64,000 nucleotides of DNA from Pseudoruegeria aquimaris (GCF_900172235.1 NZ_FWFQ01000002.1:227785-291784), one strand, 5' to 3'; positions 53,308 to 62,566 are shown, numbered from the stretch's first letter. Made by a program: numbers and translations. Notes: generated by a model not told the origin, from the sequence alone.

Positions 53308-53916
53308 TCAGGCCTCCGCTCTCAGGCGCAGCGTTTCATGGGTGAAGACACCGCCCGCGCCGGCCGTGGCCATGTCGAAGCGGTCGTCGCGCAGGGCCTC
53401 CAGAAGCGCCCGGTAGCCCTCGGCATGGGGGGAAAGCGCATCGGCAGCAGCGGCCTTGAGCGCGCCGTAGAGCACGTAGGGCGGCAGGAAATGCATCTTG
53501 GAGAGCCGTGCCGTCTGTTCGAGCGGGGTCAGGAAGGTGCGCAGATCATGGTGCTGGTAGCCTTCCGGGCGATAGGCGCTTTCCGGCCCGGCGGCGGTGA
53601 CGGCCAGCATCATCGCCTTGCCTTCAAGCTGCGTGCCCCCGGCGCCGTAGGCGAAGCCGTGTTCCAGCACGAGATCGATCCACTCCTTCACCAGCGAAGG
53701 CGTGGAATACCAGAACAGCGGAAACTGGAAGAGGATCACGTCATGCTCAAGGAGCCGCGCCTGCTCGGCCTCGATGTCGATGTCGAACCGCGGGTAGGTG
53801 GCGTAGAGATCCACCCGGCTGATGCCGGTGACCTGCTGCGCCGCCTCCCACATGGCGCGGTTGGCGCGCGAATGCCGGTGCCCCGGATGGGCGTAATACA
53901 GAAGCAGTCTGGCCAT
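53308..53916 (-). CDS. kefF: NAD(P)H-dependent oxidoreductase, KefF/MdaB-like
   Basis: 202-residue flavodoxin-fold quinone oxidoreductase. LLLYYAHPGHRHSRANRAMW is the FMN phosphate site and FQFPLFWYSTPSLVKEWIDLVLEHGFAYG is the conserved quinone/FMN core (quoted in part). KefF is the regulatory partner of KefC. The gene precedes the antiporter on the minus strand with a two-base gap, the usual kefF-kefC order. Confidence 0.87.
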   Translation of the reverse strand: MARLLLYYAHPGHRHSRANRAMWEAAQQVTGISRVDLYATYPRFDIDIEAEQARLLEHDVILFQFPLFWYSTPSLVKEWIDLVLEHGFAYGAGGTQLEGKAMMLAVTAAGPESAYRPEGYQHHDLRTFLTPLEQTARLSKMHFLPPYVLYGALKAAAADALSPHAEGYRALLEALRDDRFDMATAGAGGVFTHETLRLRAEA

Positions 53917-54078
53917 CGGTTCCCGGCCCCCCGTTGTCGCTGAGCATTCGGGCCAGTCTAGCGCCCGCGGCCCGCAGGCCAAGGATTTCCTTGCCGGCGG
54001 GGCGCGGCGTGCCGCGATCCGCCCCCCCGCCCTACGGCACCGATGGACTTTCGCGCCCGTCCCGGCTATCTGCGCCCC

Positions 54079-54849
54079 ATGCCCAGATATGCCCTGAAGA
54101 TCGAATACGACGGCGCCCCCTTCGCCGGGTGGCAACGCCAGAAACAGCACCCCTCGGTGCAGCAGGCCGTGGAAGAGGCCCTGCGCAGGCTGCAACCGGA
54201 CGCGCCGGGCATCGCCGCCGCCGGGCGCACGGACGCCGGCGTGCACGCGCTCGGGCAGGTGGCTCATTGCGATCTGGTGAAGGAATGGGATCCGTTCCGG
54301 CTCAGGGAGGCGCTGAACCACCACCTCAAGCCCCTGCCCGTCGCGATCCTCGAAGCGGTGCAGGTGGACGAGGGCTTCCACGCCCGCTTCTCCGCCACCG
54401 AACGGCGCTACCTGTTCCGGCTCCTGTGCCGCCGCGCCCCGGCCACCCATGAGCGCGGCAACGTCTGGCAGGTGGCCTATCCGCTGGCGCTGGCGCCGAT
54501 GCAGGAGGCCGCCAGACGCCTTCTCGGGCGGCATGATTTCACCACCTTCCGCTCCACGATGTGCCAGGCCGACTCGCCGGTCAAAACGCTGGATGCGCTC
54601 GACATCGAAGAGATCGCCGTGCCGTATGGGCAGGAATTCCGCTTCCACGTGCGCGCCCGCAGCTTCCTGCACAACCAGGTGCGCAGCTTCGTGGGAACGC
54701 TGGAGCGCGTCGGCGCGGGCGCCTGGACGCCGGATGACGTGCAGGCCGCGCTGGAAGCGCGGGACCGCGCCGCCTGCGGGCCGGTCTGCCCGCCGCAGGG
54801 GCTCTACCTCGCCCATGTGACCTATCCGCAGGATCCGTTTCAGGCATAG
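54079..54849 (+). CDS. truA: tRNA pseudouridine synthase A
   Basis: 256 residues; makes pseudouridine at tRNA positions 38-40. The catalytic Asp lies in [15 protein letters not shown], with [16 protein letters not shown] at the start and [19 protein letters not shown]. Start MPRYALKI at 54079; a longer frame is not needed. Divergent from kefF. Confidence 0.95.
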   Translation: MPRYALKIEYDGAPFAGWQRQKQHPSVQQAVEEALRRLQPDAPGIAAAGRTDAGVHALGQVAHCDLVKEWDPFRLREALNHHLKPLPVAILEAVQVDEGFHARFSATERRYLFRLLCRRAPATHERGNVWQVAYPLALAPMQEAARRLLGRHDFTTFRSTMCQADSPVKTLDALDIEEIAVPYGQEFRFHVRARSFLHNQVRSFVGTLERVGAGAWTPDDVQAALEARDRAACGPVCPPQGLYLAHVTYPQDPFQA

Positions 54850-54891
54850 GGCAGCCCCCGCCTGCGAGGGGGGCTGTGCATCCGTTGCCCT

Positions 54892-55197
54892 CTACCCCAG
54901 CGCCCGCAGGATCGCCACGGCAGCCATGCCCGCGATCATCGACAGCGGCACGCTGCGGAAGGCGAAGGCCACGCCCAGCGCCACTGCGCCGCCGGCCCAT
55001 TCGACGGGGCCGCCCTGCACCATCAAGAGCGCCACGAGCGAGATGATGAGGCAGCCCGGAAGCGCCTCCAACCCGCGCGCCCAAGGCCCCGTGCGCGGCA
55101 GGCGCTGCGCCAGCAGGAAGCCCGAGAGCCGGATCGCGAAGCTCGCCGCGGCCAGCCCGAAGATCGTCAGCCAGATCACCCCATCCTGTTCAGACAT
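54892..55197 (-). CDS. azlD: AzlD family branched-chain amino acid exporter subunit
   Basis: 101-residue membrane protein of the AzlD type (three to four segments), with FAIRLSGFLLAQRLPRTG and PGCLIISLVALL. Overlaps azlC by eight bases. Together AzlCD export branched-chain amino acids, azaleucine or similar. Confidence 0.87.
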   Translation of the reverse strand: MSEQDGVIWLTIFGLAAASFAIRLSGFLLAQRLPRTGPWARGLEALPGCLIISLVALLMVQGGPVEWAGGAVALGVAFAFRSVPLSMIAGMAAVAILRALG

Positions 55198-55927
55198 CGC
55201 CCTGCACCCCCGCGATCACGGCCCCGGCCAGCGCGCCGAGGATCAGCGCCCAGCTGGCCGCCAGCGGGGTGAACAGCATCAGCACGCTCACCGTCACCGC
55301 CGCGCCCGCCCAGGGCTTCAGATCCCGCGCCCCCCGCCAGAGCCCGGGCAGCATGGCCACGAACCCCGCGGCCAGGGCGAAATCCACCGCCAGCCGCTCC
55401 GGCGAGGCGATCAGCGCCGACATCCCGTGGCCGGCGACGGTCACCGCGATCCATGTCACGTAGAGCAGCAGCGCCCCGCCGGTCAGATACCAGTAGCTCG
55501 CCTGCTCCCCCTTGGCGCGGGAGGTCTGCAGCAGGGCCGCCGAGGCGTCGGTGGTCAGATGCGCGCCCAGCGCGATCTTCCACGCCGCCTGCCCGTCGAG
55601 CGCGTCGCGCAGGCTAGCCGTCGTCAGCAGCATCCGCAGGTTGAGCGCTGCCCCCGCCATCACCGCCGCCAGCGCCCCGGCCTCAGCCCCCAGCCGCTCC
55701 AGCGCGATCATCTGGGCAGAGCCCGCGAACACCAGCGTGCTGAACACCCCGGACTGAAGCAGCGACATCCCGCCCTGCGCCGCCAGGACGCCGAAGGCCG
55801 CCCCGTAGGTGGCCACGGCGAAAGCCAGCGGCAGCATGTCCCGAACGCCGGCAAGCGCCTCGCGCAGCGGCTGGGGCTGTGGTTGGGGTTGGGGCACCCC
55901 CTCTGGGGCGAGGCCGGAAGATGTCAT
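55190..55927 (-). CDS. azlC: AzlC family branched-chain amino acid transporter
   Basis: 245 residues with AzlC motifs VATYGAAFGVLAAQGGMSLL, SAQMIALERLGAEAG and LNLRMLLTTASL. Starts at ATG 55927 (GTG 55939 is also in frame). An unusual PQPQPQPQP stretch lies just after the start. Divergent from the XRE-cupin regulator, with three GAAC/GTTC half-site pairs between them. Confidence 0.88.
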   Translation of the reverse strand: MTSSGLAPEGVPQPQPQPQPLREALAGVRDMLPLAFAVATYGAAFGVLAAQGGMSLLQSGVFSTLVFAGSAQMIALERLGAEAGALAAVMAGAALNLRMLLTTASLRDALDGQAAWKIALGAHLTTDASAALLQTSRAKGEQASYWYLTGGALLLYVTWIAVTVAGHGMSALIASPERLAVDFALAAGFVAMLPGLWRGARDLKPWAGAAVTVSVLMLFTPLAASWALILGALAGAVIAGVQGDV

Positions 55928-55945
55928 GGATTGACCCACCCTATC

Positions 55946-55979
55946 GAACAGTGTTCATTATGACGAACATACGGCGTTC
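55946..55979. promoter_or_regulatory. Operator between azlC and the XRE-cupin regulator
   Basis: Alternating GAAC/GTTC half-sites: GAACAGTGTTC (55946-55956, perfect palindrome), TGTTC...GAACA (55952-55969) and GAAC...GTTC (55965-55979). Their position between the two divergent start codons suggests the regulator controls both. Confidence 0.65.
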
Positions 55980-56018
55980 GCCAAATCAGTCAACCGTTCG
56001 ATGAAGGAAGCTTCGCCC

Positions 56019-56576
56019 ATGCCCCAACCCGCCCCGAACGAAATGATCGCCGCCGCCATCCGCCGCGAAAGGGCGAAATCCGGCCTGAGCCTTTCGGCGC
56101 TGGCCGAGGCGGCCGGGCTTGCGAAATCCACCCTGTCGCAACTGGAAAGCGGCCGGGGCAACCCCTCGATCGAAACCCTCTGGGCCATCGCCACAGCGCT
56201 CGGTGTGCCGTTTTCCTTCCTGTTCGAAACCCCGACACCCGATGTCACACTCGTGCGCGCGGATGAGGGCCACGGCGTGGGCTCCGATCACGCCGCCTAC
56301 CACGCCACGCTGCTCGCGCCCTGCCCGCCCGGCCTGCGGCGCGACATCTACCGCGTCGAACTTGCCCCGGGCACGCCCCGCCGCTCCGAGCCGCACCCGC
56401 CCGGCACCGTGGAGCATTGCCTCCTGGTGGCCGGGGAAGCGCGGATCGGCCCAGCAGGCGCGGAGGAGATCCTGCACCCCGGCGACTACTACCGCTACCC
56501 GGCGGATATGAGCCATGTCTACGAGGCGCTCGCCCCGGCGACACGGCTAGTCATGGTCATGGAATCAAGGGGTTAG
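56019..56576 (+). CDS. XRE family regulator with C-terminal cupin domain
   Basis: 185 residues. HTH at about 10-60 (RRERAKSGLSLSALAEAAGL, KSTLSQLESGRGNPSIETLW), then a cupin domain (about 75-180, GTVEHCLLVAGEARIG and LHPGDYYRYPADMSHV). Such HTH-cupin proteins sense small ligands. Start ATG 56019 follows AAGGAAG; ATG 56001 is also possible. It is likely the regulator of the divergent azlCD. Confidence 0.88.
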   Translation: MPQPAPNEMIAAAIRRERAKSGLSLSALAEAAGLAKSTLSQLESGRGNPSIETLWAIATALGVPFSFLFETPTPDVTLVRADEGHGVGSDHAAYHATLLAPCPPGLRRDIYRVELAPGTPRRSEPHPPGTVEHCLLVAGEARIGPAGAEEILHPGDYYRYPADMSHVYEALAPATRLVMVMESRG

Positions 56577-56708
56577 GCCGAAGCGTCCGATCAAACCTTC
56601 CAAACCCTCTTTGCCCGGCGGCACGCCGGGCAGCCCCGCACGCAGTCGGGAGCCGCCCCCTATCAAACTGATTGGAATTTGGCTTGGCCTGACGGAGGCG
56701 GATAGTGC

Positions 56709-57209
56709 CTAGGGCTCCTGGCTGAGCCGGGCCTCCAGCACCTCGAAGGGCACGCCGGGCTCATCCTTGGCGCAGCGGATCACGAGCGATGTTTTCACGC
56801 TGGCCACGTTCTCGGCGGCGGTGAGCTGCTCGGTGAGGAAGGTCTGGAAGGTCGAGAGATCGGGCGCGGCGCATTTGAGGATGAAATCCACCTCGCCGTT
56901 GAGCATGTGGCATTCGCGCACAAGCGGCCATTCGCGGCACCGCTCCTCGAAGGCGCTCAGATCCGCCTCGGCCTGCTTCACCAGCCCGACCATGGCGAAG
57001 ACCTGCACCTCGAACCCGAGTTCGCGCGCGTCCACGTCAGCGTGGTAGCCCCGGATGTAGCCGTTTTCCTCCAGCGTGCGTACGCGGCGCAGGCAGGGCG
57101 GCGCCGAGATCCCGACGCGCTTGGCCAGTTCGACATTGGTCATCCGCCCGTCGGCCTGGAGTTCGGCAAGAATCTTTCGGTCGATCGGATCGAGTTTGGC
57201 GCCCGGCAT
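56709..57209 (-). CDS. Lrp/AsnC family transcriptional regulator
   Basis: 166 residues. HTH: DPIDRKILAELQADGRMTNV, ELAKRVGISAPPCLRRVRTL; then the RAM/AsnC ligand domain (GYHADVDARELGFEVQVF). Amino-acid-responsive regulation. Start MPGAKLDPID at 57209 with AGAGGA upstream. Divergent from trxB. Confidence 0.9.
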   Translation of the reverse strand: MPGAKLDPIDRKILAELQADGRMTNVELAKRVGISAPPCLRRVRTLEENGYIRGYHADVDARELGFEVQVFAMVGLVKQAEADLSAFEERCREWPLVRECHMLNGEVDFILKCAAPDLSTFQTFLTEQLTAAENVASVKTSLVIRCAKDEPGVPFEVLEARLSQEP

Positions 57210-57440
57210 TGGGTCCTCTTGGCTGTTTGGCGATTTTGCGAAGTCTATTCCATTGCGCGGCACTGGCGCAATATTATTTCACGGTTGCGCAATTAAGTTA
57301 AATCTTCCGCCAAGATCAAGCCCGATTTTCGCAGCGCGCATGACCGGAAGGTTAAGGGGTAGCCGAAGGCGGATCGCATCATTATATCGCTTGCGCAACA
57401 TGCGCCAGCGCGCGCACCGCAAACCATCCGGAGATGCCCC

Positions 57441-58382
57441 ATGGCCGACACCCGCCACACCAAAGTCCTGATCATCGGCTCCGGCCCCGCCGGCTATACC
57501 GCCGCGGTCTACGCCTCGCGCGCGATGCTTTCGCCGATCCTCGTGCAGGGCATGGAGCCGGGCGGCCAGTTGACGACCACCACCGAGGTGGAGAACTGGC
57601 CAGGCCACACCGAGATCCAGGGCCCGGACCTGATGGTGAACATGGAGGCCCACGCCAAGGCGATGGGCACCGAGATCATCTCCGACATCATCACCGATCT
57701 GGACGTGGACAGCCGCCCCTTCACCGCCAAGGGCGACAGCGGCACCACCTACACCGCCGATGCCGTGATCCTCGCCACCGGTGCACGCGCCAAGTGGCTG
57801 GGGCTGGAGTCGGAAGAGAAATTCAAGGGCTTCGGCGTCTCGGCCTGCGCCACCTGTGACGGCTTCTTCTACCGCGGCCAGGAGATCGTGGTCGTGGGCG
57901 GCGGCAACACCGCCGTCGAGGAAGCGCTGTTCCTGACGAACTTCGCCTCCAAGGTCACGCTGATCCACCGCCGCGACGAGCTGCGCGCCGAGAAGATCCT
58001 GCAGGACCGGCTCTTCAAGAACGAGAAGATCGAAACGCTCTGGTTCCACGAACTCGTGGAGGTGACGGGCACCGACATGCCGCTGGGCGTGGAGGGCGTG
58101 AAGGTCAAGAACGTCAAGACGGGCGAGATCTCCGAGATCCCGGCCAAGGGCGTCTTCATCGCCATCGGCCACGCTCCGGCCAGCGAACTGGTGAAGGACA
58201 AGCTCGAAACCCACATGGGCGGCTACGTGAAGGTCAAGCCGGGCACGTCGCAGACCTCCATCCCCGGCATCTTTGCCGCCGGCGACATCACCGACCCGGT
58301 CTACCGGCAGGCCGTCACCTCCGCCGGCATGGGCTGCATGGCCGCGCTCGACGCGGAGCGCTTCCTCGCCGAACAGGAATGA
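57441..58382 (+). CDS. trxB: Thioredoxin-disulfide reductase
   Basis: 313 residues. FAD site [18 protein letters not shown], redox cysteines Cys136 and Cys139 in [19 protein letters not shown] site [15 protein letters not shown]. Reduces thioredoxin with NADPH, which supplies electrons to PAPS reductase among others. Terminated by a hairpin at 58416-58436. The next gene is the convergent SulP-like permease. Confidence 0.95.
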   Translation: MADTRHTKVLIIGSGPAGYTAAVYASRAMLSPILVQGMEPGGQLTTTTEVENWPGHTEIQGPDLMVNMEAHAKAMGTEIISDIITDLDVDSRPFTAKGDSGTTYTADAVILATGARAKWLGLESEEKFKGFGVSACATCDGFFYRGQEIVVVGGGNTAVEEALFLTNFASKVTLIHRRDELRAEKILQDRLFKNEKIETLWFHELVEVTGTDMPLGVEGVKVKNVKTGEISEIPAKGVFIAIGHAPASELVKDKLETHMGGYVKVKPGTSQTSIPGIFAAGDITDPVYRQAVTSAGMGCMAALDAERFLAEQE

Positions 58383-58415
58383 GCGCGCAGCGCTTGACGT
58401 GACCCGCAAGCAAAA

Positions 58416-58440
58416 GCCCCGGTGAACAGCCGGGGCATTT
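58416..58440 (+). terminator. Terminator of trxB
   Basis: 7-bp stem (58416-58422 with 58430-58436), 7-base loop, ATTTTCG tail. Confidence 0.78.
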
Positions 58441-58467
58441 TCGTTGAAGGCAAGGCAGCCCGGGCAC

Positions 58468-59262
58468 TCAGCGCTCGGGCGTCGACCAGTCCGTTTCCAC
58501 TTTCCGGCGGTTCAGGCGCAGGGCGAGGCCGATGGCGACGCCAACGCCGATGGCCACCGTCAGATCCGCCACCACCGTCAGCACCAGCGTGAGAACCAGC
58601 AGGAACTGATCGCTCCGGCGGGCACGCATGTATTCGCCCCATTTGTGCGGTTCGCTCATGTTCCAGGCCACGATGATCAGCAGCGCCGCCAGCGCGGGCA
58701 TCGCCAGCTGGCTGGCGAGCGCGGGAAGGCTCAGCGTGTCGCGGTGCTCCCACAGGACCGGCAGCTTCTCGAGGAAATCGGCCGGCATGTTCTCGACCTG
58801 CATCCCCAGCGCATCCTTGATCTGGCTGGTGGCGATGATGACGGCGATGCCGATGGTGAAGCCGTTCACCACGGCCTCGGGCACATAGGCGATCAGGCGT
58901 CCGGCCCGGAAATACCCGGCGATCATCAGGATGACCCCGGCCATCAGCGTGGCCATCACCAGCCCGTCGAACCCGTGAGTCGCGATCACGTCGGACACGA
59001 CCACGATGAAGGCCCCCGTCGGGCCGCCCACCTGCACCCGGCTGCCGCCCAGCGCCGAGATCAGGAAACCGGCGACGATGGCGGTGACGAGGCCCGTCGC
59101 GGGCTCCGCGCCGGAGGCGATGGCGATGGCGAGGCTGAGCGGCAGCGCCACCATCGCCACGGTCGCCCCGGCGATGAGATCGGCGCGGAACTGCGCGGCA
59201 TCGTAGGCTTTCAGCGTTGTCAGAAGCTTGGGCTGGCGAATTGCGTCGGCTTCCTTTCTCAC
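58468..59262 (-). CDS. SulP family inorganic anion permease, internally shortened
   Basis: 264 residues; full SulP proteins are about 490-570. The N-terminal half is normal: FRADLIAGATVAMVALPLSL, VQVGGPTGAFIVVVSDVIA and RLIAYVPEAVVNGFTIGIA. At about residue 183 it jumps (DTLSLPALASQLAMPALAAL) to the C-terminal motif IIVAWNMSEPHKWGEYM and DLTVAIGVGVAIGLALRL. The middle region with the conserved GxIESLLSAVVAD and NxELxGQGIAN helices is missing in frame. No STAS domain follows. It sits beside sat/cysC, so sulfate was the probable substrate of the parent. Confidence 0.8.
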   Translation of the reverse strand: MRKEADAIRQPKLLTTLKAYDAAQFRADLIAGATVAMVALPLSLAIAIASGAEPATGLVTAIVAGFLISALGGSRVQVGGPTGAFIVVVSDVIATHGFDGLVMATLMAGVILMIAGYFRAGRLIAYVPEAVVNGFTIGIAVIIATSQIKDALGMQVENMPADFLEKLPVLWEHRDTLSLPALASQLAMPALAALLIIVAWNMSEPHKWGEYMRARRSDQFLLVLTLVLTVVADLTVAIGVGVAIGLALRLNRRKVETDWSTPER

Positions 59263-59472
59263 GGGGGCCGGCGCGGGCTTGAAGGCCGCGCCGGACCAAG
59301 GTCAAGCACGATTGGCAAACCGTTTTGCACATCATCGCGAAGCGGAAAAGCCCCTTGCCTGACGGCAGCTTGCGACGAATTCACCGGCGCCGCCACGCAC
59401 AAGCCCTGCGTGCGGCGCAAGGGCGCCATTCCGGAGCCGAAGGGAGAGCCGTGCAGATTTTTCTTTGCTGCG

Positions 59473-59505
59473 CGTGCAAAACGTGCAATGTGTTCACGCG
59501 TGAAC
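59473..59505. promoter_or_regulatory. Putative operator upstream of the winged-helix regulator
   Basis: Two CGTGCAA direct repeats (59473-59479 and 59482-59488) and a perfect 14-base palindrome GTTCACGCGTGAAC (59492-59505), ending 21 bases before the regulator start. Located between the divergent SulP-like and regulator genes. Confidence 0.6.
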
Positions 59506-59526
59506 GCATTTGAGAGTCGGGAAATT

Positions 59527-59895
59527 ATGCCCACCCAACCCGCCAGATCCAGCCTGCCTGAAGAGGAAGATCTCCTCTTTCGCCTGCTGCGCCAGCTTGA
59601 AAAGGCGCCAGGGGCGAGCCAGCGGGATACGGCGGCGGCGCTGGGGATTTCTCTCGGCCGCCTGAATGCGCAGCTGAGGGCCATCACCGAAGCCGGGCTC
59701 GTGCGCAGGAGCGCGCGCGACGGCCCCGACAAGCGCCAGCGCTTCACCTATGACCTCACCCCCCGCGGTGCCGCCGAGAAGATCCGGCTCACCGATCGTT
59801 TCCTCGCCCGCAAGTTCGCCGAGTACGACGCGCTGCACGCCGAACTCACGGGCACAACCAGTGGCCTCGTTCCCTTAAAGCATAGGACCAATTCA
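59527..59895 (+). CDS. MarR-like EPS-associated winged-helix regulator, open into Sat/CysC
   Basis: About 120 residues. Winged HTH: EEEDLLFRLLRQLEKAPGAS, QRDTAAALGISLGRLNAQLRA, then RRSARDGPDKRQRFTYDLTP and RGAAEKIRLTDRFLARKF. Resembles MarR-family EPS-associated regulators. There is no stop codon: the frame passes LHAELTGTTSGLVPLKHRTN directly into sat/cysC. Stops exist only in the other two frames (TAG 59883, TAA 59877). Start ATG 59527 has GGGA upstream; a GTG at 59500 is also in frame. Confidence 0.72.
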
Positions 59896-61605
59896 ATGCA
59901 GAACAATCTTGCTCCCATCCCGGAGCTCTTCGTCTCCTACGAAAGCTCCCAGAAGATGAAATCCGAGGCGGCCGACCTCGTGAGCTGGGATCTGACCCCG
60001 CGCCAGATCTGCGATCTGGAACTGCTGATGAACGGCGGCTTCTACCCGCTCAAGGGCTTCCTGACGGAAGAGGATTACAACGGCGTCGTCGAGAACATGC
60101 GCCTGGCCGACGGCTCCCTCTGGCCGATGCCGATCACGCTGGACGTGAGCGAGGAATTCGCCTCCAAGCTGGAACTCGGCCAGGACATCGCCCTGCGCGA
60201 CCAGGAAGGCGTGATCCTGGGCACCATGACCGTGACCGACCGCTGGGAGCCCAACAAATCCTACGAGGCCGAGAAGGTCTTCGGCGCCGATGACATCGCC
60301 CACCCGGCGGTGAACTACCTGCACAACCACGCCGGCAAGATCTACCTCGGCGGCCCCGTCGTCGGCATCCAGCAGCCGGTGCACTACGATTTCCGCTCCC
60401 GCCGCGACACGCCCAACGAGCTGCGCGCCTATTTCCGCAAGATGGGCTGGCGCAAGATCGTCGCCTTCCAGACGCGCAACCCGCTGCACCGCGCCCACCA
60501 GGAGCTGACCTTCCGCGCCGCGAAGGAGGCCGAGGCCAACCTGCTGATACACCCCGTCGTCGGCATGACGAAACCGGGCGACATCGATCACTTCACCCGC
60601 GTGCGCTGCTACGAGGCCGTGCTCGATCAATACCCCGCCTCCACCACGCACATGAGCCTGCTGAACCTCGCCATGCGCATGGCCGGCCCGCGGGAAGCCG
60701 TCTGGCACGGGCTGATCCGCAAGAACCACGGCCTGACCCACTTCATCGTCGGCCGCGATCACGCCGGCCCGGGCAAGAATTCCCAGGGCGAGGATTTCTA
60801 CGGCCCCTACGACGCGCAGGATCTCTTCCGCGAGCACCAGGAAGAGATGGGCATCGAGATGGTTGACTTCAAACACATGGTCTACGTGCAGGAGCGCGCC
60901 CAATACGAGCCGGCCGACGAGATCAAGGACAAGGACAAGGTCACCATCCTCAACATCTCCGGCACCGAGCTGCGCCGCCGCCTCGCCGAGGGCCTCGAGA
61001 TCCCCGAGTGGTTCTCCTTCCCGGCCGTGGTGAACGAGCTGCGCCGCACCAAGCCGCCGCGCTCCAAGCAGGGTTTCACGGTGTTCTTCACCGGCTTCTC
61101 CGGCTCCGGCAAATCCACCATCGCCAACGCGCTGATGGTGAAGCTGATGGAAATGGGCGGCCGGCCCACCACGCTGCTGGACGGCGACGTGGTGCGCAAG
61201 CACCTCTCCAGCGAGCTGGGCTTCTCCAAGGAGCACCGGGACCTGAACATCCAGCGCATCGGCTACGTGGCCAGCGAGATCACCAAGAACGGCGGCATAG
61301 CCATCTGCGCGCCCATCGCCCCCTACGCCGCCACCCGGCGCAAGGTGCGCGAGATGATCGAGCAATACGGCGCCTTCGTCGAAGTGCACGTGGCCACCTC
61401 CATCGAGGAATGCGAACGCCGTGACCGAAAGGGCCTCTACAAGCTGGCCCGCGAGGGCAAGATCAAGGAGTTCACCGGCATCTCTGATCCCTACGACGTG
61501 CCGGAGAACCCGGAACTGCGCCTCGAAACCGAGGGCAACGACGTGGATTACTGCGCCCAGCAGGTGCTGCTGAAGCTGGAAGCCATGGGGCTGATCGCGG
61601 CCTGA
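59896..61605 (+). CDS. sat/cysC: Bifunctional sulfate adenylyltransferase / adenylylsulfate kinase
   Basis: 569 residues from ATG 59896. The N-terminal ATP sulfurylase has QTRNPLHRAHQELTF (HRAH at 198-201) and VGRDHAGPGKNS. The C-terminal APS kinase has FTGFSGSGKSTIANAL (P-loop 400-408) and DGDVVRKHLSSELGFSKEHR. Makes APS and PAPS for sulfate assimilation. AGGA (59884-59887) can serve its own start, but the upstream regulator frame is open into it, so a 692-residue fusion is possible. Confidence 0.95.
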   Translation: MQNNLAPIPELFVSYESSQKMKSEAADLVSWDLTPRQICDLELLMNGGFYPLKGFLTEEDYNGVVENMRLADGSLWPMPITLDVSEEFASKLELGQDIALRDQEGVILGTMTVTDRWEPNKSYEAEKVFGADDIAHPAVNYLHNHAGKIYLGGPVVGIQQPVHYDFRSRRDTPNELRAYFRKMGWRKIVAFQTRNPLHRAHQELTFRAAKEAEANLLIHPVVGMTKPGDIDHFTRVRCYEAVLDQYPASTTHMSLLNLAMRMAGPREAVWHGLIRKNHGLTHFIVGRDHAGPGKNSQGEDFYGPYDAQDLFREHQEEMGIEMVDFKHMVYVQERAQYEPADEIKDKDKVTILNISGTELRRRLAEGLEIPEWFSFPAVVNELRRTKPPRSKQGFTVFFTGFSGSGKSTIANALMVKLMEMGGRPTTLLDGDVVRKHLSSELGFSKEHRDLNIQRIGYVASEITKNGGIAICAPIAPYAATRRKVREMIEQYGAFVEVHVATSIEECERRDRKGLYKLAREGKIKEFTGISDPYDVPENPELRLETEGNDVDYCAQQVLLKLEAMGLIAA

Positions 61606-61657
61606 TCGGCATCATCGGCTCCAGCGGCGCCCGAAAAATTCGCCGAAATGACACAGG

Positions 61658-61685
61658 AAAGCCCCGCCAGCAGCGCGGGGCTTTT
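61658..61685 (+). terminator. Terminator of sat/cysC
   Basis: 10-bp stem (61658-61667 with 61675-61684), 7-base CAGCAGC loop, TTTT tail. Confidence 0.85.
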
Positions 61686-61789
61686 CACGTTTCCCCGCCC
61701 GAGGCTAGGCTGACAGCCATTCGAAGAGACTGCGGGAGGCCCGCGGAAGTCAGGCGCCCGCATTTTCAGCCACAGCCCGCGAGGCCGCC

Positions 61790-62566
61790 ATGATACGTTT
61801 TCCCGCCCGCTTTTGCGCCATCACCGTGGCAGCCGCCGCCCTGGCCACGGCGCCGCTGTCGGCGCAGGAAGCCGATACCAGTGCCGCGAACGATCCCACG
61901 GCGCCGATCACCAGCTACCAGTTCCAGAACTACTACACCCCCAATTTCCACAACGATCCGGCCGCCAGCGCCAACCGGCTCCAGTTCCGCGCCGCCGTAC
62001 CCTTCACGCTGGGCAACCTGAACCACATCTTCCGCGTGACCGTCCCCTACCAGACCGAAACCGCCACGGGCGACAGCGGCTTCGGCGACATCACGATCTT
62101 CGATCTCGTCACCTTCGAACGCGAATGGGGCCGCTTCGGGGTGGGCGCGGTGGCGCTGCTGCCAACCGGAAGCTCCGGCCTGAGCACGGAGAAATGGGGG
62201 ATCGGCCCTGCCGCCGGCTTCGTCGCCCAAGCCGATTGGGGCATCTGGGGCCTGTTCAACCAGAACGTCTTCACCGTCGCCGGCGACGACGCGAAACCCG
62301 ACGTGGACATCTCCATCGTCCAGCCGATCCTGAACCTCCAGCTCGGCAACGGCTGGTCGGTCGGCACCTCCGAGATGACGGCGACCTACGACTGGAATAC
62401 CAAGGAATGGGTCAGCCTGCCGCTCGGCGTCGGCATCAACAAGATCGTGCCCACGGGCGGCAACCCGTGGCAGCTCTCCCTGACCTACGAGCGCAATTTC
62501 GCCGATACCTTCGTGCAGCCGCGCGACACGATCGCCTTCACCGCGAAGCTGCTGGTGACGAACTAG
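61790..62566 (+). CDS. Putative outer-membrane beta-barrel protein
   Basis: 258 residues with a signal peptide (MIRFPARFCAITVAAAALA...SAQ). The mature part alternates aromatic and polar strands (SYQFQNYYTPNFHND, NRLQFRAAVPFTLGN, AGFVAQADWGIWGLFNQNVF) and ends in FTAKLLVTN, like a transporter/MetA-pathway phenol-degradation-like barrel. The name is tentative. It follows a terminator and is isolated. Confidence 0.7.
   Translation: MIRFPARFCAITVAAAALATAPLSAQEADTSAANDPTAPITSYQFQNYYTPNFHNDPAASANRLQFRAAVPFTLGNLNHIFRVTVPYQTETATGDSGFGDITIFDLVTFEREWGRFGVGAVALLPTGSSGLSTEKWGIGPAAGFVAQADWGIWGLFNQNVFTVAGDDAKPDVDISIVQPILNLQLGNGWSVGTSEMTATYDWNTKEWVSLPLGVGINKIVPTGGNPWQLSLTYERNFADTFVQPRDTIAFTAKLLVTN

Noticed and set aside
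58444..59500. N-terminal extension of the Sat/CysC open frame upstream of 59500
   Set aside because: It is the antisense of the SulP-like gene, with Gln/His/Arg-rich low-complexity sequence; the real start is at or after 59500.
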